From Variovorax beijingensis (GTDB lineage: Bacteria > Pseudomonadota > Gammaproteobacteria > Burkholderiales > Burkholderiaceae_C), in NCBI RefSeq assembly GCF_003951285.1, contig NZ_RXFQ01000003.1, forward strand, positions 186,001 to 250,000: a DNA stretch of 64,000 nucleotides. Reading direction: 5' to 3'. The position numbers were made by a program, and so were the translations under genes. Of the stretch, positions 45,339-53,982 are shown piece by piece. The notes beneath the pieces were generated by a model that was not told the origin of the DNA, ran no database searches, and worked only from the letters and a program-made list of their open reading frames with translations. The stretch's first letter is position 1; each line of letters starts with the position of its first letter.

Positions 45339-46160
45339 ATGCTGAACTTCGATTCGGTCGCCATGCGCTATGCCGATGGCACGCGCGCGCTCGACGGCGT
45401 TTCGCTGCAGGTGCCGGCCGGCCAGTTCTGCGTGGTGCTGGGCTCCTCGGGCGCGGGCAAGTCGACGCTGTTGCGCATGGCCAACGGGCTGGTCAAGCCC
45501 ACGCATGGCACGGTGCAGGTCGAAGGCGTGCAGATCGCGGCCGCATCGCTCGCCCGCATCCGCCCGCGCATCGGCATGATCCACCAGCAGTTCAATCTCG
45601 TGCTGCGCTCCACCGTGGCCGCCAATGTGCTGGGCGGCGCGCTGCCCGCGCTGCCGACATGGCGTGCGCTCCTGGGCCTGTTCTCCGATGCGCAGCGCAG
45701 CAAGGCCTGCGCGCTGATCGAATCGGTGGGCCTTCAGGAACAACATCTGCTGCGCCGCGTGAGCGAGCTCTCCGGCGGGCAGCAGCAGCGCGTAGGCATC
45801 GCGCGCGCCTTCATGCTCGATCCGCCGCTGGTGCTGGCCGACGAGCCGGTGGCGAGCCTCGATCCGCAGACCAGCCACGACGTGCTGTCGCTGCTGCGAG
45901 GGCAGGCGCGCGAGCGCGGCACCACGGTGCTGTGCAGCCTGCACCAGATCGAGCTGGCCTGCGAGTTCGCCGACCGCATCGTGGCGCTGCGCCAGGGCGC
46001 GGTGGTGTTCGACGGTGCACCGGAGGCCTTCGACCCGAATGCCTTCGATGCGATCTACGGCCGCGCCCCGGCCGCCGCGCAGCAGCCGCACGGACCGGGC
46101 AAGGAACCCGAAGCCGTGCTGCCATTGCACGCCGGCGGCGTGCTGGAGCTTGCGCAATGA
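45339..46160 (+). CDS. PhnC-like ABC transporter ATP-binding protein
   Basis: Cytoplasmic ATPase of 273 residues. Walker A GSSGAGKST, IGMIHQQFNLVLRSTVAANVLGG (the PhnC-type Q-loop), signature LSGGQQQRVGIARAF and Walker B VLADEPVASLDP are intact. The C-terminus has a ~30-residue extension rich in Pro, Ala and Gln. ATG 45339 follows the binding-protein stop by eight bases; a TTG at 45327 with GGAG close by is an alternative start. Confidence 0.87.
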   Translation: MLNFDSVAMRYADGTRALDGVSLQVPAGQFCVVLGSSGAGKSTLLRMANGLVKPTHGTVQVEGVQIAAASLARIRPRIGMIHQQFNLVLRSTVAANVLGGALPALPTWRALLGLFSDAQRSKACALIESVGLQEQHLLRRVSELSGGQQQRVGIARAFMLDPPLVLADEPVASLDPQTSHDVLSLLRGQARERGTTVLCSLHQIELACEFADRIVALRQGAVVFDGAPEAFDPNAFDAIYGRAPAAAQQPHGPGKEPEAVLPLHAGGVLELAQ

Positions 46161-47164
46161 GCAGCCTGACCCGTCCCTCGTCGGCCTGGGAACTGCCGCA
46201 GCCCTTCGGCACCCGCAGCCTCGTCGTGCTGTTCCTCGTGGTCGTCGTCGGTTTCTTCGCCGGCCAGCGCGTGGAGATGGGCCGCATGCTGTCGCTCACC
46301 GGCGAGGGCGTGCTCGCGGCCGTCGGCCTGCGCGACCAGTCGCAGGTGCTGTCGGGCCTGGGCGCCATCGCGCGTTCGCTCTTCCCGCCGCAGATCTCGG
46401 AGCGCACCGAGGTTTCGCGCATCGAGGGCTTCGACCGGAACCGGCTGCCCTGGTTCTCGCACGTCGAGACCGAGGAGTCGCGACAGCCCAGGCTCAACCC
46501 GCAGACGCTGCAGATGGAAGAGGTGGTGGACCGGCGCGAGGTGCTGGTGGAGCCCTTCGGGTACCTCTGGCACGTGGCGGTGAAGATGCTCGAGACCTTC
46601 GAGATCGCCATCTGGGCCACGCTGCTGGCCATCGTGCTGAGTGCACCGCTGGCCTGGTGCAGCGCGAAGAACTACACGCCCAACCGCGCCGTCTACACGC
46701 TGGCGCGCGGCGTGGTGGGCATGTTCCGCGCGGTGCCCGAGCTCGTGAGCGCGCTGTTCCTGGTGCTGGCCTACGGCTTCGGCCCCATTGCCGGCGTGCT
46801 GGCGCTCGCGCTGCATTCGGCGGGCTTTCTCGGCAAGTTCTACGCGGAAGACATCGAGACCGCCGACGACAGGCCGCAGGAGGCGCTGCGCGCCATTGGC
46901 GCGAACAAGCTCAAGGTGATGCGCTTCGCGGTGCTGCCGCAGGTGATGCCGCAGTTCATCGCCTACACGCTCTACATCCTCGACCGCAACGTGCGCATGG
47001 CCACCGTGGTGGGGCTGGTGGGCGCGGGCGGCATCGGCCAGGAGCTCAAGGGCCGCTACGACATGTACAACTACGCGCACGTCGGAACGATCCTGATCGC
47101 GATCTTCCTGACGGTCCTCGTGCTCGACAGGGTCGCAGCCCGGCTGCGCAGCCGCTATGCCTGA
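46157..47164 (+). CDS. PhnE-like ABC transporter permease
   Basis: Inner-membrane permease of 335 residues. One N-terminal membrane segment, then an unusually long ~110-residue non-membrane stretch (with SERTEVSRIEGFDRNRLPWF) before the core of five or so segments. The EAA loop is QEALRAIGANKLKVMRFAVLPQVMPQF and the family end is GLVGAGGIGQELKGRYDMYNYA. ATGA overlap with the ATPase gene indicates coupling. Confidence 0.87.
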   Translation: MSSLTRPSSAWELPQPFGTRSLVVLFLVVVVGFFAGQRVEMGRMLSLTGEGVLAAVGLRDQSQVLSGLGAIARSLFPPQISERTEVSRIEGFDRNRLPWFSHVETEESRQPRLNPQTLQMEEVVDRREVLVEPFGYLWHVAVKMLETFEIAIWATLLAIVLSAPLAWCSAKNYTPNRAVYTLARGVVGMFRAVPELVSALFLVLAYGFGPIAGVLALALHSAGFLGKFYAEDIETADDRPQEALRAIGANKLKVMRFAVLPQVMPQFIAYTLYILDRNVRMATVVGLVGAGGIGQELKGRYDMYNYAHVGTILIAIFLTVLVLDRVAARLRSRYA

Positions 47165-47297
47165 GCGCTAGCCCTACCCGTACCCCGACTCTTTTCCGAT
47201 CCGGTGCGAGCCCTTCGCGGGCCCGCAGGGGAGCGGCTTCGCCTTCGCTTTTCGATTTCGCCTTTCTCACGCTCTCCGATTCAAAAGGACACACCTC

Positions 47298-47501
47298 ATG
47301 AAAACAGCTTCTTCCCGGTACGGCCTCGCTGCGGCGGGCTTCGTCTTGTGCCTTGGCCTCGCCGCCTGCGGTGGTGGTGGTGGTGGTGGTGGCCTGCCCA
47401 TCGTTCCTCCGGGCCAGACGCCGCCCACCGGCGGCGGCCCGCAGCAGCCCGGCGGCGACCAGCCCCAGCAACCTTCGCCCGCCCTCAAGTGCGCGCCCTG
47501 A
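47298..47501 (+). CDS. Small predicted lipoprotein, 67 aa
   Basis: A signal with lipobox LGLAACGG (Cys at residue 24), then eight Gly and a Pro/Gly/Gln-rich tail ending KCAP. The mature ~43 residues are probably a disordered tether. AAAGGA lies upstream. It precedes the phospholipase gene by 53 bases and may be co-expressed. Function unknown. Confidence 0.65.
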   Translation: MKTASSRYGLAAAGFVLCLGLAACGGGGGGGGLPIVPPGQTPPTGGGPQQPGGDQPQQPSPALKCAP

Positions 47502-47554
47502 CACCGCCATCAACACCCGATCCGCTCTTCATTCCCCGCGTTGAAAGACCACCC

Positions 47555-49804
47555 ATGAACACCACCAACCGTCGCGATTTCTTCCGCAAGTCGGCGGGCG
47601 CCATCGGCGCCGCATCGGCGATGACGATGCTTCCGCCCGTGATCCGCAAGGCGCTCGCCGTCGAGGCTGCGGTCGACACCGGCACCATCCAGGACGTCAA
47701 GCACATCGTGATCCTGATGCAGGAGAACCGCAGCTTCGACCACTACTTCGGCACCCTGCGTGGCGTACGCGGCTTCGGCGACCGCTTTCCGATTCCGCTG
47801 GCCAGCGGCAAGTCGGTGTATTTCCAGCCCAACCCCAGCGGCGGCCCGGAGATCCAGCCCTTCCGCCGCGATTCCAGGACGAGCAGGGCGCTGATCGGGT
47901 CCGGCACGCCGCACAACTTCCCTGACCAGCAAGCGGCATGGAACCAGGGAAAGATGGATCGCTGGATCCAGTTCAAGAACCAGGCGACGATGGGCTACTA
48001 CCTGCGCGAGGACATTCCGTTCCAGTTCGCGCTGGCCGATGCCTTCACGATCTGCGACGGCTACCACTGTTCGATCCTCACCGGCACCGATCCGAACCGC
48101 ATCATTTTCTGGTCGGGTTCCAACTTCAATCCGGAGCTGCGCAAGAAGGGCATCAACAGCACGGACACCGATTCCGAACCCGTCAACTCGCGTTGCTGGC
48201 CCAGCCCGTCGAGCTGGGTCGCGGGTCGGGGGCAGGAGGCCGACGGCACCGGTCAGAAGGACCCCGCCACCGGGGCCTACAACTACAAGTACGTCAACAA
48301 CGCCTTCAAATGGAACACGTTGCCCGATGTCCTGCAGAAGGCGGGCATCAGCTGGCACATCTACCAGAACATGAACAACAACTGGACGGGTGCCATGCAC
48401 GGCTGCCTGGCCTTCGAGAGTTTCCGCACCGCGCAGCCGGGTTCGCCGATCTATGAACACGGCCTGACGGGCGGCCCCGCGACGGCCGACGGCGCTGTCA
48501 ACTTCCTCGCCCAGCTCAAGCAGGACGTGATGAACGGCACCCTGCCGCAGGTTTCGTGGGTGCTGCCCACGCAGGCCCTGGCGGAGCATCCCGGCAGCAG
48601 CGAAGGCGTGAGCGGCGCCGCCGACTTCATCTCGGATGTGCTGGGCGCGCTGACGTCCAACCCCGCGGTCTGGAGCAAGACGGCGCTCTTCGTGACCTTC
48701 GACGAGAACGACGGCTTCTTCGACCACCTGGCGATGCCGGCGGTGCCGTCGTACGACGCCGATGGCAACCTGATGGGCAAGTCCACCGTGCCGCTGGATG
48801 GCGAGTATTTCGACGCCTCCGTAGGCAGCTACCTGAACGCCGCCGACACCACCAGCGGCAAGATTCGCCCGTGGGGCCTGAGTTCGCGCGTACCGACGTA
48901 CGTGGTGTCGCCGTGGAGCAAGGGCGGCTGGGTCAATTCGCAGGTGTTCGACCACACCTCGGTGGGCCGGTTCCTGGAGAAGCGCTTCGGCATCACGGTG
49001 GATGCCATCAGCCCGTGGCATCGCGCGGTCTGCGGCGACTTCACCTCCTGCTTCGACTTCGTCAACCCGAACGATCCGCTCGTTCCCATGCTGCCCGACA
49101 CGAGCAACTATCCCGCGATCAATGCGGCGCAGAGGCTTCTGCCCACAGCCCCCGTGACCACCGCGCCCGCCACGCCGCAGCCGCTGTACCAGGAGACCGG
49201 CACGCGTCCCTCGCGCGCGCTGCCCTACGAGCTGCACACCAGCGCGCGCATCGAGCCGCGTGGCCTGGTGTCGCTGATCTTCGGCAACACCGGCGAGCAG
49301 GGCGCGGTGTTCCACGTCTACGACAGGCTGCACCTGGACCGCATCCCGCGCCGCTACACCGTGGAGGCCGGCAAGCAGCTCGCCGACTACTGGAACGCCG
49401 GCGCCACCGACAGCGGCAAGTACGACCTGTGGGTCTACAGCACCAATGGCTACGTGCGCAGCTTCCAGGGCGATGCGCTGGCGACCGACACCGCGGCCTT
49501 CAAGCCCGAGGTGCAGGTCTGCTACGACCCGGCCGCGGGCCAGGTCTACGTGAAGGTGCACAACGCCGGCACGGGCAGCGGCGTGGTCGCGGTCACGGCC
49601 AACGCCTACCGCAGCGACGGTCCCTGGTCGCTCGACGTGGCTGCGGGAGCCACGGGCATGCTGCACTGGAGCCTGGAAGACAGCGGCCACTGGTACGACT
49701 TCACCGTGACCGCCGACAACTTCGAGCGCCGCTTCGCGGGCCGCGTCGAGACCGGCAAGCCGAGCGTGAGCGATCCGGCGATGGCGCTGCACCTGAAGGC
49801 CTGA
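47555..49804 (+). CDS. Phosphocholine-type phospholipase C (non-hemolytic, PlcN-like), Tat-exported
   Basis: Protein of 749 residues. A twin-arginine signal (NRRDFFRKSAGAIGAASAMTMLPP) sends the folded enzyme across the inner membrane. The catalytic domain reads IVILMQENRSFDHYFGTLRGVRGF, CDGYHCSILTGTDPNRIIFWSG, and FVTFDENDGFFDH; then WSKGGWVNSQVFDHTSVGRFLEKRFG. Two small C-terminal beta domains (DUF756-like) begin near 550. It hydrolyses phospholipid headgroups outside the cytoplasm, releasing phosphate esters. Location after the PhnDCE-like importer suggests phosphorus scavenging. Confidence 0.92.
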   Translation: MNTTNRRDFFRKSAGAIGAASAMTMLPPVIRKALAVEAAVDTGTIQDVKHIVILMQENRSFDHYFGTLRGVRGFGDRFPIPLASGKSVYFQPNPSGGPEIQPFRRDSRTSRALIGSGTPHNFPDQQAAWNQGKMDRWIQFKNQATMGYYLREDIPFQFALADAFTICDGYHCSILTGTDPNRIIFWSGSNFNPELRKKGINSTDTDSEPVNSRCWPSPSSWVAGRGQEADGTGQKDPATGAYNYKYVNNAFKWNTLPDVLQKAGISWHIYQNMNNNWTGAMHGCLAFESFRTAQPGSPIYEHGLTGGPATADGAVNFLAQLKQDVMNGTLPQVSWVLPTQALAEHPGSSEGVSGAADFISDVLGALTSNPAVWSKTALFVTFDENDGFFDHLAMPAVPSYDADGNLMGKSTVPLDGEYFDASVGSYLNAADTTSGKIRPWGLSSRVPTYVVSPWSKGGWVNSQVFDHTSVGRFLEKRFGITVDAISPWHRAVCGDFTSCFDFVNPNDPLVPMLPDTSNYPAINAAQRLLPTAPVTTAPATPQPLYQETGTRPSRALPYELHTSARIEPRGLVSLIFGNTGEQGAVFHVYDRLHLDRIPRRYTVEAGKQLADYWNAGATDSGKYDLWVYSTNGYVRSFQGDALATDTAAFKPEVQVCYDPAAGQVYVKVHNAGTGSGVVAVTANAYRSDGPWSLDVAAGATGMLHWSLEDSGHWYDFTVTADNFERRFAGRVETGKPSVSDPAMALHLKA

Positions 49805-49809
49805 GCACC

Positions 49810-51507
49810 ATGAAGCACAGGAACACGCGCATGGCGCTGCTCGGGCTGGCCGTGGCAATCGGCTCGGCCGCGGGCATGGCGTCGGCCCAGCCGGTCGCCT
49901 GGGACCCGGTCAAGGGCAATCTCGGCATCGGCGACAACGCCGGCACGACCGGCGTCACGGGCAGCAACAACCAGGCGATCGGCAAGAACGCCGGCAACAA
50001 CGTCTCGACCCAGTGGAACCTGGGCATCGGCGAGGCTGCAGGCACCAACGTGAGCGGCGGCAACGCCAACACGGCCATCGGCTTCAACGCGGGCCAGAAC
50101 GTGACGGGAGGATGGAACCAGGCCTTCGGCCGCAGCGCGGGCCAGAACGTGACCGGCAACTACAACAACGCCACCGGCTTCTGGGCCGGCACCGGCGTGA
50201 CCGGCTCGTACAACAGTGCCTATGGCGCAAACGCGGGCCGCACCGTGACGGGCAGCAACAACCAGGCTTTCGGACAGGGCGCAGGCAACAACGTCGGTAC
50301 CAACTGGAACCTCGCGATCGGCGAGGGAGCGGGCTCCAACGTATCGGGCAAGAACGCCAACCAGGCCATCGGCTACTACGCGGGTACCAACGTGGCCGGC
50401 GGCTGGAACCAGTCGATGGGCCGCAGCGCGGGCCAGAACGTGACCGGCGACTACAACAACGCGGTCGGCTTCTGGGCCGGCACCGACGTGGCGGGCACCG
50501 GCAACGAGGCCTACGGCAGCAATGCCGGGCGCAACGTGGTCGGCAACGGCAATCAGGCCTACGGCGGCGACGCGGGCCGGAACGTGAACGGCAGCAACAA
50601 CCTCTCCACGGGGCAGGGTGCGGGTGCCGGGGTGGCCGGCTCGGGCAACCAGGCCTCGGGCCTGATGGCTGGTGCGCAGGTTGAGGGCAACAACAACGTG
50701 GCGATGGGACAGGCCGCGGGCGGTGGGGTGCAGGGCAGCCAGAACGTGGCGCTCGGCGCGGCCTCGGGCCAGGGCGTGGTGGGCAGCAACAACATTGCGC
50801 AGGGCAGCGGTGCGGGCCGGAACGTCTCCGGCAGCGGCAACATCGCGATCGGCGCAGAGGCCGGTGTGTACGTGAGTGCGAGCCATGCCATCTCGCTCGG
50901 CACGTCCGCGCGCGCCAGCGCCGACAATGCCGTGGCCATCGGCAGCAGCGCGACGGCCTCGCATGCGAACAGCGTGGCGCTGGGCTCGGGCAGCGTGACC
51001 ACGCGCGGCGCGCAGTCGAACTACGTGGCCGTGGGCATGGCGGGCCTGCAGTCGTCGGCCGGCGAAGTGGCGCTGGGCAACCGCCAGCTCACCGGCGTGG
51101 CGCCCGGCAGCGCGCCGACCGACGCGACCAACGTGGGCCAGGTGCAGGGCATGGTGCAGACGGGCGTTGCGTCGGCCAACGCGTACACCGATACCGTCGC
51201 GGCGCAGGGCCTGCCGTTCGGCAAGGCCTACACCGACCTGACAGCCGTGCGCCTGCAGAACCAGATGGACGAGAACGCGCGGCGCGCCTACGCAGGCATC
51301 GCCGGTGTCGCCGCGATGGAGGCCGCACCGGTCGTGCCCGGCAAGACCAGCTACGCCGTGGGCCTGGGCAACTTCCGCAGCGAGAGCGCGATGGGCGGCT
51401 CGATCCGCCGCACGTCGGAGGACGGCCGCTACAGCGTCACGCTCGGCGTGGGCGCGACAAGTTCGGGCGTGGTGAGCCGGGTGGCGTTCACGGGCGTGTT
51501 CGATTGA
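49810..51507 (+). CDS. YadA-like trimeric autotransporter adhesin with 16-residue head repeats
   Basis: Protein of 565 residues. A signal (LLGLAVAIGSAAGMASA) leads to a head made of about eighteen repeats of ~16 residues with the pattern G-x-x-A-G-x-x-V-x-G-x-x-N-x-A. Residues 63-159 are repeated nearly whole at 160-256 (97-residue step). Classical YadA-head units (NAVAIGSSA, NSVALGSGS) occur at 373-395, then a neck (TGVAPGSAPTDATNVGQV) and a short coiled stalk, and the C-terminal membrane anchor (from ~495: YAGIAGVAAMEA...VAFTGVFD) ending in Phe-Asp. It should sit on the surface as a trimer. The start follows the phospholipase stop by five bases. Confidence 0.88.
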   Translation: MKHRNTRMALLGLAVAIGSAAGMASAQPVAWDPVKGNLGIGDNAGTTGVTGSNNQAIGKNAGNNVSTQWNLGIGEAAGTNVSGGNANTAIGFNAGQNVTGGWNQAFGRSAGQNVTGNYNNATGFWAGTGVTGSYNSAYGANAGRTVTGSNNQAFGQGAGNNVGTNWNLAIGEGAGSNVSGKNANQAIGYYAGTNVAGGWNQSMGRSAGQNVTGDYNNAVGFWAGTDVAGTGNEAYGSNAGRNVVGNGNQAYGGDAGRNVNGSNNLSTGQGAGAGVAGSGNQASGLMAGAQVEGNNNVAMGQAAGGGVQGSQNVALGAASGQGVVGSNNIAQGSGAGRNVSGSGNIAIGAEAGVYVSASHAISLGTSARASADNAVAIGSSATASHANSVALGSGSVTTRGAQSNYVAVGMAGLQSSAGEVALGNRQLTGVAPGSAPTDATNVGQVQGMVQTGVASANAYTDTVAAQGLPFGKAYTDLTAVRLQNQMDENARRAYAGIAGVAAMEAAPVVPGKTSYAVGLGNFRSESAMGGSIRRTSEDGRYSVTLGVGATSSGVVSRVAFTGVFD

Positions 51508-51541
51508 CGCGGCATGGCGTGCTGCCTCGCCTGCGCGCGCC

Positions 51542-53821
51542 TCACTCCCGCGTGAGCGCGAAGCTCTTCCTGATGCCGCCCGCGGCCGAAGGCGCGACCC
51601 ACAGGTCGAACTCTCCGGGCTCCACCGTCGGCTTCATGTCGCGGCCGATGAACTGCAGGTCGTCCGGTCGCAGCGTGAACTCGACCACCTTCGACGCACC
51701 GGGCCCGATGCGCACCTTGCGGAAGTTCTTGAGCTCGCGCACCGGCCGCGTCACGCTCGCGGCGCGTTCGGCGGCATACAGCTGCACCACTTCCTCGGCC
51801 TCGCGCCGGCCGGTGTTGGTGACGGTGGCGCGCACGCGCAGCGTGCCGCCGAGCGGCAGCCGGTCCTGGCTCAGCTCCATGCTGTCGTAGCGCACCGGCG
51901 CATAGCCGATGCCGTGGCCGAAGGGATAGAGCGCCTGGTTCGTGGTGTCCACGTAGCGGGTCTTGAAAGCCATGGCCTGGTCGTTGTCGGGCAGCGGCCG
52001 GCCGGTGCGCTTCTGGCCGTAGTAGAAGGGCACCTGGCCGGACGCCTGCGGAAAGCTCACCGGCAGCCGGCCCGAGGGATTGAAGTCGCCGAACACCACG
52101 TCGGCGATAGCGGTGCCGGTCTGCACGCCGAGAAACCAGGTGACGAGGATGGCGTCGGCATTGCGCACCGCGCCCCTGAGCGCCATCGCGCGGCCGTTGC
52201 TCAGCAGCACCACCACCGGCTTGCCGGTGGCGGCCACGGCCTCGGCCAGGTCCTGCTGGGCCTGCGGGATGCCGATGTCGGTGCGCGAGCGCGCTTCGCC
52301 CGACATGCGCTCGCTCTCGCCGATGGCGAGCACCACCACGTCGGCATCGCGCGCGGCGGCCACGGCGGCCTCGATGCCGCCGGCCAGCGGCGCATCGATG
52401 CCCGAGCCGCGCACCACCGCCAGCGCGCCGGGGTCGGCCAGCGCGGCGCGCAGGCCTTCGTCGATGCCGACGGGCGCCGACTGGCCCGGGAACAGGCTCC
52501 ACGCGCCGAGCAGGTCCTGCGTGCCCGAGGCGAAGGGCCCGATCAGCGCGATCTTGCGGCCCGACTTGGGCAGCGGCAGCACTGCGCGCTCGTTCTTCAG
52601 CATCACGATGGAGCGGCGCGCATCCTCGCGCGCCAGCGCGATGTGCGCGGGGTTGTCGGCCCGCGGCTGCGCCGGTGCGGCGTCGAGGCCGCGCAGCGGC
52701 TGGTCGAAGAGGCCCAGCTTCTGCTTGACCCACAGCACGCGGCGCACCGCATCATCGAGCCGCGCCATCGGCACTTCGCCCGAGGCCACGAGCTCGGGCA
52801 AGTGGCGCATGTACAGGCCGCTCTGCATGCTGACATCGGTGCCGGCCAGGAAGGACTGCTTCGCCGCTTCGCGGCCATTGGCCGCGTAGCCGTGCGCGAT
52901 CAGTTCCTCGTCGGCCGTGTAGTCGGACACCACGAAGCCCTTGAACTTCCATTCGTCGCGCAGCACGCCCGTCAGGAGCGCCGGGTTGGCAATCGACGGA
53001 ATGCCCGAGATCTCGTTGAAGGCGCTCATGACCGAGAGCGCGCCCGCGTCCAGCGCGGCGCGGAACGGCGGCAGGTAGACCTGGCGCAGCGTGCGCTCGG
53101 AGATGTCGGTGGCGGCGTAGTCGAGCCCGCCCTCGGCGGCGCCGTAGGCCGCGAAATGCTTGGGCGTGGCCAGCAGCGAATCGGCGCGCGAGAGGTCGCT
53201 CCCCTGGAAGCCGCGCACGCGCGCCGCCGCGAACTGGTTGGCCAGGTACACGTCTTCGCCCGCACCCTCGATGCCGCGGCCCCATCGCGCGTCGCGCGCA
53301 ATGTCCACCATCGGCGCGAAGGTCCAGCGGAAGCCGTCGGCGCTGGCCTCCACCGCGGCCGCGCGCGCGGTGCGCTCGGCCAGTTCGGGCTCCCAGCTCG
53401 CGGCCTCGGCCAGCGGCATGGGGAAGATGGTGCGAAAGCCGTGGATCACGTCGGCGCCGTAGAGCAGCGGAATGCCCAGGCGCGATTCGCGCACGGCCAC
53501 CTCCTGCAGCACCCGCTTGCGTTCCAGCCCTTCGTTGTTGAACAGGCCCGTGAGGCGGCCGGCGCGCACGTCGTCGATCTCCTGCTGCGCATTGCGCTGG
53601 CCGGCCTGCGGGTTGCCGGGAATGTTGGTGTTGGCGGGGCCGTAGAGGCTGAGCTGGCCGACCTTCTCCTCGACCGTCATGCGGGCGATGAGCGATTCGA
53701 TGCGGGCATCCGCGCCCGCGGCGCCCTCGGCGGTGGCCGGGGCTGCGTGGGAGACGGGGGAGGAGAGAACAGAGGCCAGGCCCAGCAGGGCCGCCGCCAT
53801 GGCGGGGATTCGAACGTGCAT
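51542..53821 (-). CDS. bglX: Exported GH3 beta-glucosidase (BglX-like)
   Basis: Protein of 759 residues with a signal peptide ending near SPVSHAAPA, so periplasmic. GH3 N-terminal TIM barrel: IESLIARMTVEEKVGQLSLYG, IPLLYGADVIHGFRTIFPMPLAEA, ATPKHFAAYGA and the nucleophile Asp300 in FKGFVVSDY. The C-terminal alpha/beta domain follows, then a fibronectin III-like domain (LRVRATVTNTGRREAEEVVQLY). It removes terminal glucose from beta-linked oligosaccharides. Stop lies 34 bases from the convergent autotransporter stop. Confidence 0.93.
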   Translation of the reverse strand: MHVRIPAMAAALLGLASVLSSPVSHAAPATAEGAAGADARIESLIARMTVEEKVGQLSLYGPANTNIPGNPQAGQRNAQQEIDDVRAGRLTGLFNNEGLERKRVLQEVAVRESRLGIPLLYGADVIHGFRTIFPMPLAEAASWEPELAERTARAAAVEASADGFRWTFAPMVDIARDARWGRGIEGAGEDVYLANQFAAARVRGFQGSDLSRADSLLATPKHFAAYGAAEGGLDYAATDISERTLRQVYLPPFRAALDAGALSVMSAFNEISGIPSIANPALLTGVLRDEWKFKGFVVSDYTADEELIAHGYAANGREAAKQSFLAGTDVSMQSGLYMRHLPELVASGEVPMARLDDAVRRVLWVKQKLGLFDQPLRGLDAAPAQPRADNPAHIALAREDARRSIVMLKNERAVLPLPKSGRKIALIGPFASGTQDLLGAWSLFPGQSAPVGIDEGLRAALADPGALAVVRGSGIDAPLAGGIEAAVAAARDADVVVLAIGESERMSGEARSRTDIGIPQAQQDLAEAVAATGKPVVVLLSNGRAMALRGAVRNADAILVTWFLGVQTGTAIADVVFGDFNPSGRLPVSFPQASGQVPFYYGQKRTGRPLPDNDQAMAFKTRYVDTTNQALYPFGHGIGYAPVRYDSMELSQDRLPLGGTLRVRATVTNTGRREAEEVVQLYAAERAASVTRPVRELKNFRKVRIGPGASKVVEFTLRPDDLQFIGRDMKPTVEPGEFDLWVAPSAAGGIRKSFALTRE

Positions 53822-53878
53822 GGCACGCCATTCTCACGCCAAAGCGATGCCGCACGGAACGGTCGGGCTTTAACGCTG

Positions 53879-53944
53879 TTACACCCTGTTCAGCAGCGGC
53901 TGTCCCCGGGGCCAGCGCCGCAGGTTGTCCAGGAGGATGGTCAT
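53879..53944 (-). CDS. Possible 21-residue peptide downstream of tcuB
   Basis: GGGAG lies six bases before the ATG, which starts a 21-codon frame with a hydrophobic/Arg-rich product (MTILLDNLRRWPRGQPLLNRV). It lies 38 bases after the tcuB stop on the same strand. The strong ribosome-binding site is the main evidence. It could be a chance frame. Confidence 0.35.
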   Translation of the reverse strand: MTILLDNLRRWPRGQPLLNRV

Positions 53945-53982
53945 CGCGTGCTCCCTTTCTTCGATGGGAGGATTCGGTTCAT

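Noticed and set aside
49900..50900. Regular DNA repeats that could suggest a CRISPR array or satellite
   Set aside because: The repeats are in frame, degenerate and encode the ~16-residue adhesin head units. There are no conserved direct repeats with unique spacers.
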